Shown: piece after piece, positions 1 to 11,071 of the stretch | Layout: every line of letters starts with the position of its first letter | Numbering within the stretch: the stretch's first letter is position 1 | NCBI GenBank assembly: GCA_946803715.1 | Contig: CAMPET010000324.1 | Span: forward strand, 46,639-64,065 | Direction: 5' to 3' | DNA: 17,427 nt | Source: Beroe ovata | Taxonomy: Eukaryota > Ctenophora > Nuda > Beroida > Beroidae | Position numbers and translations under genes: made by a program | Notes under the pieces: generated by a model | What the model saw: the letters and a program-made list of their open reading frames with translations, nothing else | What the model was told of the DNA's origin: nothing | The model's database searches: none

Positions 1-28
<28 letters not shown>
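1..28. repeat. (TG)14 dinucleotide microsatellite
   Basis: Uninterrupted TG repeat at the left edge of the window; it may continue outside. It lies in the presumed intron downstream of the last visible CRK exon. Confidence 0.95.
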
Positions 29-33
<5 letters not shown>

Positions 34-85
34 TGTAAACTTGTACAGAATCTTCAGACACTAGTCTTCTACAGCTTCATAGTCA

Positions 86-1265
<1,180 letters not shown>

Positions 1266-1858
1266 AGTGGTAACAGTTTATCATCATAATATCATGATGT
1301 ATCTTTTATCAGCTATAGTGAGGTACGATAGAGTAAGGTCAGTATGGTAACGATAGGTAACCATGGTAACGATATGTTTAGGGTTATCGGAAATAATCCC
1401 AACTCCATATCTGTGATTGGAATGTGACAGAAGTTTCATCAGTCAAAAGAGTAATGATAATCATAACCTTATTCAAATCATTCATCAAAATACAGAAATC
1501 GTGAAAGAAAAACTGTACGAATTCGATCAAAAACAATCAATGGATTAAACCTCAATAAGCATCTGCCCGGAAACCACACATAACCACATACAAATCAATG
1601 AATGATACCAATGATATGACCACACAAACACAGCACACTGAAGATCATAGTCTAGTAGGTATGTAATAGATCATTATAACCACAGTCATCTGACATTATA
1701 TGTACACAGTTTTGTACACTTTACAATGTACACTTTACAATGTATATTGTATATCATTCACATTATCCACTATAATTGACTTCACATCATGACTATTTTC
1801 GTCAACTTTGATTTACTGCATATGTCACTGCACTCCACTGCATATGTCACTGCATGTG
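1266..1858. other. Intergenic: EXOC5 3' flank and CRK 5' flank
   Basis: Both neighbours are on the minus strand, so this 593-base stretch must hold the EXOC5 3' UTR and polyadenylation site and the CRK promoter and 5' UTR. I see no AATAAA on the minus strand. It contains an X-box-like GGTAACCATGGTAAC (1356-1370), a perfect 14-base tandem pair TGTACACTTTACAA (1713-1726, 1727-1740) and CATATGTCACTGCA repeats at about 1818-1854 that abut the EXOC5 stop. No other gene is supported. Confidence 0.7.
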
Positions 1859-4800
1859 TCACTGCTTCACCTGAGCACTGTACGCCGGTAGTTTACTCTG
1901 TATATTGCTACGCCTATAATCAGCCCGCAGTTTCACAAACTGCACGAGGAATCCGTGATCTATCTTAGCCAGGCTCCCCTCATCCCATATGTCCCGGAGT
2001 TTGTGTGGCTCCACAATCAGCAGTTGGCACATCTCACTTAAACCCTCGAATAGTTGGTCAACAAACGGTTCCTGTTGGGGAGTAAAGGGGGTTCTTGATT
2101 TGACAACAACTCGAAATGGGATGGGGCGTCATTTAATTTCTCAGAGATTATAGGAGGGAAAATGGGCGACATTTCGAGTTGAAAACATGCACGAAGTTAT
2201 GATAATTCGTCTTACAAGACAGCGAGTTTGGCATCCCTACCTTGAAATTGTGTACAGTCTGTTTGTATTGGTGAACATCTTGTATTAGCTGGAGAGCTCC
2301 TGCTATACTGTATTGATACTGTAACAAGTGGTCCACCAGTGCACCATGGAACCTGAGATGATGAGGTGTTATGGTGTCAAGTTACTGTTACCATAGTGAC
2401 TAGTTACTGTTACCATGGTGATACGTTACTGTTACCATGGTGACACCTGAACTAACCTGACACCGAGTTCCATCATGACATGTTGCAAGTTGTCACCGTC
2501 TATTGGACCTTTGAACGAGTGGATCACAGTGTTGTTCAGGAAGTTACACACTTCATTGCACGCTCTCGTGGAGCTTTGTGCCACACACAACGAGTTGAAA
2601 TCTTCCTGAAGAAGGAAATACTAGACTCCAAATTCTGATAATTCTCATCCAGAATGCTGGACTTGAAATTGTTATTACTCGCAATCACATTTCATACAAT
2701 CAATTAACAATAACAAGGCTCCCCTTGAGGTACTCATCTGTTTTGAGGATATTACCTTTTCCTGTTTGGATTTGAGAATTAATTTGACCCAGTTAGTGAT
2801 GACATTCAGGGATATGTTGATCTCGTTGGATATCTTCTCTCCGATTCTCTTCATTTCACTGAGTTTCAAATTCCTCACTCCATTCTGCACCTGTGAGAAA
2901 AGCAGATGAAATATTCCACGTTAGAGATTAGGGGAAGGTCCCATAACAATCATCCAAATCATGCGAGAGGAATCTTACTTGGGAGAAACAATAACTGAAA
3001 AACTCACCTCCACATTATGGATCGATGGTAGAATTGTATCGTTGAAGAACTTATCCAGACTGTGGAATGTGATGTTGGCATTTCCCACAGTAGTTAGGAA
3101 AGGGCTCGCGCTCGGCTCATGGCGTGAGTCTTGGGGCGGCCTGAAGTCGTGAAGAGAAAAACTGTGAACAAAAAGTCGTGGTAAGGAAGTGAGCAACTCA
3201 GATAAGTATTGGACAAACGTATGCCTTCTTGCTTTGATAAGCGAGAACAATGCAAATTGTAATACAAAACATCAGAACAATACACACACTACCACATTGT
3301 CCACATTTGAGGATTGCCACGCCCACACAAACCTGTTTTCAGCATAGTAATCAATAGCGTATTCCAGGTGATTTGCTACAAAGTAATTAAGAAGGGAAGA
3401 AGCAATGTTTTTAAGTATGTCTGAGCAAGTTGTCGTGTCACAAAACAGTAAACACCTCTCAACAGCCTAAGGAGGTAGACGTTAACTGAGAGTGTGTGAA
3501 AAACTATGTTTTGAGGATGATTATTGATTAACAATTCAAAGCATGCAAATTCATGGATAAGTCCACAATATTTTAACACAACTCACCCCTTGATGGATTT
3601 TTAACAGCGAGGTAGTGACATTTACACTCAATAGTTGATCAGATGGCATTTCACTTGGCTCATTACTCAAAACTGTTGCCGTACTACCCATATTCTCCCT
3701 CAGATTACTGAACTTAGTCTTAACATTTTTCAGATGGTCTTGCAGTGAGTCGGAATTCAACTTCTTATCATGTTTTATGGAAATGTAGAATTGACTGAGT
3801 ATTTCCTCAGATGCTTTGTGTAAATACTCACTCTCCACTTTGCTATACTTTTCTAGATAAGAGCAGAATATTGATTTCTTGACATCATTGGAGAATGACA
3901 CATCGTTATCATACTTGGAAAGATCTGAGGATAGGCTGAGCGTTTGGGAGTACAGGTCTGCAAGGGTGTCAAGGGCTTGTCCGAGTTCATGTGAAGTTTG
4001 TTTTTCAGGCTCATCAAACACGTCTAGTTTCAGAGTCAGTCTCACTTTCTTCCAGATCTTCTCCTTGAAGATCCTTCTGATGAACTTGGGCATAATGTTG
4101 TCATGATCAGAGAACACTTTGAGTACAATATCAGATGTCTCGTCAATGCAAGTTTTGATTGCTGCAAACATATTATCACCATAGAATGGTGTTTTCAGTC
4201 TTGCTTCAATAAAATAATCTACAACTTCCTTATAAGCCTGAAAGCAAGGCTGGTTCAGTGTAGCAGCGCACTTCTTCATGTTTTCAAGATACTCTTCATC
4301 ATTGTAGTGATGTAGTGAGAGCTTGAAATCTTGAATTAGGTGTTTCTCAATATCTTCTGTTATTGTTGTGATAACACTTTGCAATTTTGAGAAGTCTTTA
4401 CCACCTTTCTCAGGCAAATCTTGAGTTACCAATGTTATCTTGTGTAGAACTTTAGCAGCTTCATGAATCTTTGATATATCAGTGAATATGGTACTAGAAA
4501 TATTACCAGTCTTTTGAGCTTCATTTATGTAATCAATCAGTTCCTTTGCTTCAATTGCACGCTTTCTCTTTCCATCCATTTGTTTCAATTGATCACCCAA
4601 GTGTACAACTTTAGTTGAGACAAAGTTGATAACCTTATCCAATTCCTGGTATTGTGAATCAACAACACTGAAGAATTGATCATGTTCTTTGGTCTTCCGT
4701 TTGAAGGCATCCTGCTTTTTAAGATTTATTTCCTCTACTCTGAGTACTTGTTTAGTCTTATTGTCAAACTGGGTTTCAAGCTCAGCCAGTTTTAATTTCA

Positions 4801-4972
4801 ATTGATCCCTCAAGGGTTTTGGATCAAACTCTGAACCATTTTGACCAAGGATCACATTGTCAATGTTGGGCCGAGCTAACTTTTCAATATAGTGTTCTGG
4901 GTTGAAAGGCTCTTCTTGAAACTGGGAGTTCAATGTTTCTCTGGGACTGTAACTATCAAATGGATTACTCAT
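1859..4972 (-). CDS. EXOC5: Exocyst complex component 5 (Sec10), seven exons
   Basis: Sec10 is a subunit of the octameric exocyst, which tethers secretory vesicles to the plasma membrane; it pairs with Sec15 (EXOC6). Inferred exons: 4972-3587, 3466-3333, 3140-3008, 2890-2756, 2605-2457, 2352-2241, 2071-1859. All six introns are GT-AG with matching phase, and the protein is about 753 residues against about 708 in human. Family anchors: EEPFNPEHYIEKL near residues 20-32 (human EEPFVADEYIERL), STKVVHLGDQL near 118-128, ENLSSDLSK-type region in the first exon, ELGVRFHGALVDHLLQ, and LVQFVKLRADYR close to the C terminus (human SFVQLRADYR). The N-terminal third has the coiled-coil character of the exocyst core-assembly region. 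The first coding exon alone carries 462 codons, in contrast to the small later exons. The start is the first ATG of that exon. The gene is head-to-head with QTRT1 and seems intact. Confidence 0.96.
2381..2446. repeat. 22-base tandem repeat filling an EXOC5 intron
   Basis: Three adjacent 22-base copies begin at 2381, 2403 and 2425; each starts GTTACTGTTACCATGGTGA with one or two changes. They make up 66 of the 104 bases of EXOC5 intron 5 (2353-2456). Read in EXOC5 sense, each unit contains CATGGTAACAGTAAC (TATGGTAACAGTAAC in the copy at 2381). Confidence 0.9.
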
Positions 4973-5723
4973 CTCTCAGTGTAGCCGCAATTATAATGCT
5001 TCAATCATCCTGTCAGAGTCTAGTTATTCATAATTTGTACAAAATCTAATTCTGTATCTTAACAATGAGCAAAAACAGCTTTGGGCTTCCTCAAATTATG
5101 CGTGAGAAATGTGATGCACATGTAAATGATGTAATAGAAATCTTGACCATTTAAGTTGAAAACAATCCACAGAAAATCATAGAATGCACACAAAACACGA
5201 AAGCATAATGTAGCATGACAATGGAGATATTTTGCGCGGCACGGTGCCACAGCAGGCCGCAAAAATTCAAAATCTTAATTGCATTGCATGAGCATTGCAA
5301 AACTACTTATTGAAGGTTAAAGAAAATGACATCATATTATCATTTGCCGGACGTTATCTGTCCACTGTTTTTTGCGCGCGCCTTCATCGGTATTCGGCCT
5401 TCGATGAACGCGCGCGCACCGCACGCGAGAAACAGAGGTCAGATAAAATCTGACGAGTTATTTGCATGAAATGTCTGATAGGATCCACATTCCACGTCCG
5501 TGGACATGACGCGCAGCATGACTTCTTTTTCAATCATTCAAACAATATCTTAACACTTTAATTGATTATTTCTAAGCAGAAATTTCAAAGTTTCCAAATT
5601 GAATTACATTTATCTTTTATTATCGGAGGCAATATCTTATTTTACTACACGCTGTATCATGAAGTTGACAACAATTATAGACATAAGATCTTTATCCCGC
5701 TCAGGATTGAAATGTGAACTAAG
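4973..5723. promoter_or_regulatory. Bidirectional EXOC5/QTRT1 promoter region
   Basis: The two start codons face away from each other across 751 bases, so both promoters must lie here. Visible elements: an inverted-repeat cluster at 5230-5264 (TTTTGCG against CGCAAAA, with GGCACGGTGCC inside), the CRE-like octamer TGACATCA at 5327-5334, the strong GCGCGCGC hairpin at 5373-5418, TCAGATAAAATCTGA (5439-5453), the octamer motif ATTTGCAT near 5459 and TCCACGTCCGTGGA (5491-5504). CpG-rich patches sit in otherwise AT-rich sequence. No TATA box is convincingly placed. A 5' UTR intron of QTRT1 ending at CCCGCTCAG (about 5704) is possible. Confidence 0.6.
5373..5418. repeat. GC-rich inverted repeat (hairpin) in the shared promoter
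   Basis: The arms GCGCGCGCCTTCATCG (5374-5389) and CGATGAACGCGCGCGC (5402-5417) pair at 15 of 16 positions around a 12-base loop, and T5373/A5418 adds one more pair. I checked the pairing base by base. Confidence 0.9.
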
Positions 5724-5736
5724 ATGTCTGCACTGA
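5659..5736 (+). other. Possible overlapping upstream ORF of QTRT1
   Basis: An ATG at 5659 opens a 25-codon frame that ends at TGA 5734-5736, overlapping the QTRT1 start by 13 bases in another frame. A minimal ATG-TGA lies further on. It matters only if the QTRT1 transcript begins upstream of 5659 and is not spliced at the AG near 5704. Confidence 0.3.
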
Positions 5737-6899
5737 AGTTAACTGTTGAATCAAAATGCTCAACAACAAAAGCAAGAGTTTGTACTCTAGAACTTCCCCA
5801 TAACAAATTCCAGACACCTGTGTTTATGCATGTTGGTACTCAAGGAACAATCAAAGGTGTGACTACAAAACAACTCAATGAATTAGGAGTACCAATAATC
5901 TTAGGTAATACTTATCATCTAGGCCATCGACCTGGCCCTGAAGACGTGGCATCTGCTGGAGGTTTACACAAGTTTATGAACTGGGACAAGGCTATTCTTA
6001 CTGACAGTGGAGGATTTCAGATGGTTTCACTCTTAAAACTGGCAGAGTTTACTGAAGAGGGAGTGAAATTTCAATCTCCTCATGATGGAACAGACATGCT
6101 CCTAACTCCAGAACACAGCATGGCAATCCAGAATGCACTAGGTTCTGATGTCATGATGCAACTTGATGATGTTGTTTCTGTGCTAACAGAAGGTGAGAGA
6201 ATGCATGAAGCTATGGAAAGGTCTGTGAGATGGCTAGACAGATGTCAAACAGCCCACAAGAATATATCAGAACAAAATTTGTTTGGTATTATTCAGGGAG
6301 GCTTGAATTCTGAGTGGAGAAAAGCTTGTCTCAAAGAAATGATTGCTCGAGATTGTCCTGGGTATGCTATTGGAGGTCTCAGTGGTGGTGAAGAGAAGGA
6401 AGACTTCTGGAGAACAGTTTCTCTATGTACAGATCACTTACCTGATACTAAACCACGCTATCTCATGGGTGTTGGGTACCAAATTGAGTTGGTAGTGTGC
6501 AGTGCTCTGGGGTGTGACATGTATGATTGTGTTTTCCCCACAAGAACTGCAAGATTTGGTTCAGCTCTTGTCAGAACTGGTCAACTTCAACTAAAAAACA
6601 AAATGTTCCAAGATGACCTTGATCCTATTGACAAAGACTGCTCATGCACTGCATGTAAAACTTATTCCAGGTCATATTTGCACTGCTTATTAAACGAGGA
6701 CACAACTGGAGTGATATTACTCACAATGCATAACATTGCTTATCAGCTACGACTCATGAATGATATTAGGACTGCAATACAACATGACAAATTTCCCAAG
6801 TTTATTCAAAATTTCTTCCTGACCATGTTTCCTGACAAAGACTACCCTTCCTGGGCAGTCAATGCTCTCAAGTCTGTCAGTGTTGATCTTATTTCATGA
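5724..6899 (+). CDS. QTRT1: Queuine tRNA-ribosyltransferase catalytic subunit
   Basis: This enzyme swaps guanine-34 for queuine in the anticodon of tRNA His, Asn, Asp and Tyr. In eukaryotes it works as a heterodimer with QTRT2, often at the mitochondrial outer membrane. The 391-codon frame is single-exon and full length (human 403). Visible family features: [12 protein letters not shown], the DSGGFQM motif with the general acid/base D94, FGIIQGG (187-193) in the base-binding pocket, [18 protein letters not shown], and [17 protein letters not shown] with the nucleophile D268. The zinc site is complete: C306, C308, C311 and H336. YLMGVGY and [15 protein letters not shown] are near-identical to vertebrate QTRT1, which separates it from the non-catalytic QTRT2 and from bacterial Tgt. 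No catalytic residue is missing. It shares a divergent promoter with EXOC5. Its lack of introns stands out beside intron-rich neighbours. I see no canonical AATAAA soon after the stop. Confidence 0.97.
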   Translation: MSALKLTVESKCSTTKARVCTLELPHNKFQTPVFMHVGTQGTIKGVTTKQLNELGVPIILGNTYHLGHRPGPEDVASAGGLHKFMNWDKAILTDSGGFQMVSLLKLAEFTEEGVKFQSPHDGTDMLLTPEHSMAIQNALGSDVMMQLDDVVSVLTEGERMHEAMERSVRWLDRCQTAHKNISEQNLFGIIQGGLNSEWRKACLKEMIARDCPGYAIGGLSGGEEKEDFWRTVSLCTDHLPDTKPRYLMGVGYQIELVVCSALGCDMYDCVFPTRTARFGSALVRTGQLQLKNKMFQDDLDPIDKDCSCTACKTYSRSYLHCLLNEDTTGVILLTMHNIAYQLRLMNDIRTAIQHDKFPKFIQNFFLTMFPDKDYPSWAVNALKSVSVDLIS

Positions 6900-7123
6900 C
6901 AGTACTTCATTCTTTTTAATTCATCTGAAATATGATATGATGTTTCCAGCAATTTAACACATTTTTATATTCATTTTTCATGCAATGGCACAGGACCTAA
7001 TTCTATCCAAAATTACAAATTGTCTTGAATCTAATTCTTTCGTGATAAATTCGTAACTCTACACCATCTCAAGGGTCTATGACAGTCATGTGTACGGCTT
7101 GAAAAAGTAGCACACTCGAAAAC
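6900..7123. other. QTRT1-to-kinesin intergenic gap
   Basis: Only 224 AT-rich bases lie between the QTRT1 stop and the kinesin start. They must contain the QTRT1 3' end and the kinesin 5' UTR. A tiny ATG-to-TGA frame (7088-7102) precedes the kinesin ATG. No AATAAA and no clear core promoter are visible. Confidence 0.6.
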
Positions 7124-10100
7124 ATGACAGATGGCGATGTTAGTGTCAAAGTCTGTATCAGGTATGATTAATGAACTTCCATAACATTTGCTAGTTATAC
7201 TTCCATTACTTGAAACTGTATCAATTTGTAAGTAGGAACCTTATTCTCAATAGAATATTGATGGAATATACAAATTTAAATCTCTTCTCCAGGGTCAGAC
7301 CCCTTGGTGCACGGGAGGTCATAGACTGCTGCAGAATTTGTACGAACTTTGTGCCCGGTGAACCCCAAATCATCCTTGGTTCAGATAAGGCATTTACATA
7401 CGACAAGGTGTATGATTTGGAAGCAGCTCAGAGCGACATTTTCAAATCATCGATTGAGTCCCTTGTCGACAGGTAGTTCTGACGTAATCCGATGTTATCT
7501 TAAGTTATCATTTTTAGTTATCATAGCTATTTTTAGTTATCAGTGATCAATGATACCTATCAGTATATCAGCATTGAGAATTGAGAGCACTATACGAACA
7601 CTGCACTGCTGTAAAAACATAGTCATCGTAATAATGACAACTCACTTCACAGTTGTTTCGATGGTCTGAACACGACTATTCTGGCGTATGGACAGACTGG
7701 GTCAGGTAAAACCTACACGATGGGAACACAATTTGATGAGTGCATCAGGGAGACGCAGAGAGGCATGATTCCACGTGCTGTGGACCATCTCTTCGATAAG
7801 ATTTGTGAGTAGTTGTCATAGTTACTATGCATGGTTGTCATGGTTACACACCTGTCCTATTGCCTCTATTACTCACGGTTGTGCAGAGAGAAGCGTACTT
7901 CCGATAACTGAGTAGGGGAGGCAACTGCTTAACAAGTTTGTCGTTCGCTAACCATGGACTCTAAATGAGAGTCTTCTACACAATAGAGTGCGCTATTATA
8001 CTCGGTGTATGGGTGTATGCGTGTACATCGCCAGTGGGGTGGAACAGATAAGAGTACAGCATGGTCCCTGGTAATCGTTACCATGGTAACACACCGCCCT
8101 GGTAACATGTCATACATTCAGCTGGTATACATGTTCTACCTCCAGTGGAGGGAGGACCAATGAGAGTACAGCAGAACGATGGATAATGACATGATGTTGT
8201 AAACCTGTGTGTGTGTGTGAACTGTGTGTGCGTGCGTGTCTGTACAGTGACACTGTACAGACACGCACGCACACACTGTACTACAGTTTCTGTGTGTCTG
8301 TACTCTGTGCGTGCGTGCGTGTACTCTGTGTCTACTGTCTCTGTGTGTCTGTACTCTGTGTGTGTGTGTGTGTGTGTGTATGTGTGGGTGTGTTTGTGTG
8401 TATCGGGACACACTGTAGTTTGGCAGCACTGGAGCAACCTAATTACCATTCTTGACACACAGTTACACAGTTTGTTCAACACGGTTGCGGTGTGTATGTG
8501 TGCCAGTAAACACTCTCCTCCAGTGTACATTGTTTCATCATGTCTCATCCATATCTTCTTCATTCAAATAAGACCCATCCCTCATTACTCGCACTTAAAA
8601 ACCGACTTTGCTATCTTTTACCGCCCTACCCTCCTCAATGCCATATTATCTATCTGTCATATTATACCCCATCCCCATCCCCCTCCCCTCTACCCCCTTC
8701 TTCTCTCAGTTGTGTTGAGGAAGGAAGCCCAGGAAGCGGGCAAAATTCCCCCGGAATTCAAAGTCACTGCCCAGTTCATGGAACTTTACAATGAGGAAAT
8801 CCTAGACTTGTTGTCGCCGAGCGGTGAGGCTAAGAACAAGAAGAGTAATCTTAAGGTAGGTTGTTGTCATGGTAACAGCATCAGTGTGGTAACCAATGGC
8901 ATGGTAACCAGGGTAATAGTTTGGTTACAGATAGATGAAACGCTGAAAACACGTTGGTGTCAGCGTGCAATGATATAGCCTGTTCACTCTGCTACCAGCA
9001 TCTTTTAGTAACCACTTGGTTTCCACCTGGTAACTGGTAACCGTGGTAACTCCCTGGTAACTGGTAATCATGGTAACTCACAGATACACGAGGATGGTAG
9101 TGGGGAGATATATGTAGACGGCATGTCGACGGAAACGGTAGCTAACAGTAACGAGGTGTTGCGATGTCTACAACAGGGGGCTCTCTGTAGAACTACTGCC
9201 AGGTTTGAAACACATGGTTTCATGAAGATCAAGTTATTTGTGACAGCATTGAAACTGGAGGAATGTTTTCATTGCCCCTCATAACATTGTGGACACAATC
9301 ATCAGATCTATTCCCACAGTACGGATATGAATGCTGTCTCCTCTCGCTCACACGCTCTCTTCTCCCTCAAAATACACCAAACTCGGGCAGTAACCACCAA
9401 TGAGGTTAGTAACAACATAACAATGTTAGATTGTTTCTAGTAACTTGAAGTACAGTTATTATAAGTGACACTTTAGGCCAACGTCTGTCGTTATTACAAA
9501 TCAACTCAGCGTTGTATTTGAATGTTTAGTTTCTCTTCTTTTCGATGTAAAATTAGAAATGACACAATTTGTCACATTGTCTTGTCAGTGTTGAATGTTA
9601 TTCATGATCTAGCATGTGTAGCAATATCACCTTATTTTGCAACTTACATGTTTGGTGACATGTTAAACGTTGTAAAAAGAGCCGGTCATTTATGACACAT
9701 GTTAAGTCTAACCTAAAACATTTCTGTCCTTCTTCTATATTTGGTAGTTCTATAAAAAGTAACATGGTTTCTAAACCCATTAGTAGAAAATATGAGGAGA
9801 AACATTGCATCGACAGTGTGATAGAGAGAACACAGTTTCATTTACCACTTTTTACTCTTTTCAATTATACACACACAAGCTTATCTAAATCCCACACTAT
9901 CACTATCACTATACAAACGGTACAAAACTACTATCCATGGAAATCTCTGGAAACCAATGACATCACATTTTAACACACTCGTATTTGATTTTGCGCGCGC
10001 AATTCCAACTTTGCGTAGCGCGCGCAGAACTTTCCTTACAACAAGCCAATTTGGCGAGCACTCACGCCAAGAGCTTACTTACTAGACTAAATAGCTATTG

Positions 10101-11071
10101 AATAAGCAGCCAATGTAATTTATTTCCACATATGTAACTCAATCAATGATTTACATACATATTAACTACGACAATCCAATTGTTATGACTGATTTACAGT
10201 GACTATTCACTTCCTATTCAGACGCCGATATCTCTCACGATACTGTGTTATCTAAAGACATACACGTGCTTAACATCCATATCGAAATACAAGGCGGGAA
10301 ATTCAATATTTAAATGTAACTCAGGGTTTCTCAAATTATTATATGTGCATATGTCAACAATTGTGTCAAGTCTCTGTGATGATGTTTTTGTTGCAGTGTA
10401 CGTACGACAGTGTACAAAGTGCGAAAATCTTTATCTCATCAGGCAGCTTGGTATAAAAATACAGACATACACAACGCAGTGTAACAACTTACATACACAA
10501 TGCAGTGTAACAACTTACATCGTAGTAAACCCTAACATCTCCAGGGCGAAGGGGAGGATGCTCCTGCGCAAGAATTTGAGAATCTCACCGCTAAACTCGT
10601 GTTTGTGGATTTGGCAGGGTCTGAGCGACTCAAGAGAACGGGGGCCACGGGAGATCGGGCAAAAGAAGGGATTTCCATTAACGGGGGATTGGTTAGTAAT
10701 TATGTACATTGTTATTGTATATTTGTATACATGGGTTGTATTATTCATTCTATACATTGCATGTATAGTTGTATTCATATTACGATTGTACAAAAACATA
10801 CCCCTCCCTTCATACACATGTATGCCCGGTTTGAAATACTCTCCCCTCGCAGTTAGCGCTCGGTAACGTGATATCAGCACTCGGCGATGAGAAACGCAAG
10901 GTATCCCACGTTCCGTACCGTGACAGCAAGCTGACACGGCTCCTACAAGATTCTCTGGGAGGAAATTCACAAACACTCATGTTAGCGTGTGTCAGCCCGG
11001 CGGATAGAGACTTCATGGAGACGCTCAACACTCTCAAATACGCCAATAGAGCCAAGAACATCAAGAATAAG
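7124..11071 (+). CDS. KIF21: KIF21 motor domain (exons 1-8)
   Basis: These exons encode the ATP-driven microtubule motor, residues 1-362. The P-loop GQTGSGKT is at 86-93, after ILAY. Switch I is [12 protein letters not shown] in exon 6 (9320-9404). Switch II is VDLAGSE at 261-267 in exon 7. The microtubule-binding and core-closing motifs [19 protein letters not shown] and [17 protein letters not shown] are in exon 8. FTYDKVYD and [11 protein letters not shown] (exons 2 and 4) match KIF21. All catalytic motifs are present, so an active ATPase is expected. The loop between exons 6 and 7 ([13 protein letters not shown]) is shorter than in vertebrate KIF21. I joined them directly because phase 0 fits; a small extra exon in the 1140-base intron 6 cannot be excluded. 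The start codon gives [12 protein letters not shown], the usual short lead into the first motor strand. Confidence 0.94.

Larger units (their letters stand above)
7805..8709 (+). other. Kinesin intron 3 (905 bases), repeat-rich
   Basis: The intron runs from GTGAGT at 7805 to CTCTCAG at 8709. It holds a perfect GTTACCATGGTAAC palindrome (8077-8090), a TG/CA-rich block (8205-8405) with a 26-base-arm palindrome, and a C-rich pyrimidine tract before the acceptor (about 8660-8708). Two segments near 8031-8060 and 8144-8173 share CCAGTGG and GAGTACAGCA. Open frames across the TG block are low-complexity and I do not accept them as genes. Confidence 0.85.
9405..10544 (+). other. Kinesin intron 6 (1140 bases) with promoter-like motifs
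   Basis: This AT-rich intron splits the motor between switch I and switch II. It contains TGACATCA (9958-9965), a GCGCGCGC hairpin (9992-10026), TTGGCG/CGCCAA inverted sequences (10051-10070), two AGCCAAT boxes (about 10044 and 10109), an E2F-like GGCGGGAA (10293-10300) and a 26-base tandem pair (10469-10494, 10495-10520). No convincing coding sequence was found; frames covering 9692-9973 and 10345-10866 lack family similarity. Confidence 0.7.

Noticed and set aside
3094-3285. Other frames around EXOC5 exon 3 on both strands
   Set aside because: They overlap the exon 3008-3140 out of frame or run into introns; the spliced Sec10 frame explains the conserved sequence.
8078-8563. Long minus-strand and plus-strand open frames over 8078-8978
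   Set aside because: The peptides are Thr-His or Cys-Val low-complexity translations of the TG/CA microsatellite, running into intron or into real exon 4 in the case of the plus-strand frame. No independent protein is supported.
9692-9973. 93-codon plus-strand frame in kinesin intron 6
   Set aside because: The composition is low-complexity (THTS, TITIT) and it has no similarity to kinesin loops or known families.
10515-10976. 153-codon minus-strand frame opposite kinesin exons 7 and 8
   Set aside because: It is antisense to two conserved motor exons and has no family similarity; it is a shadow of the coding strand.
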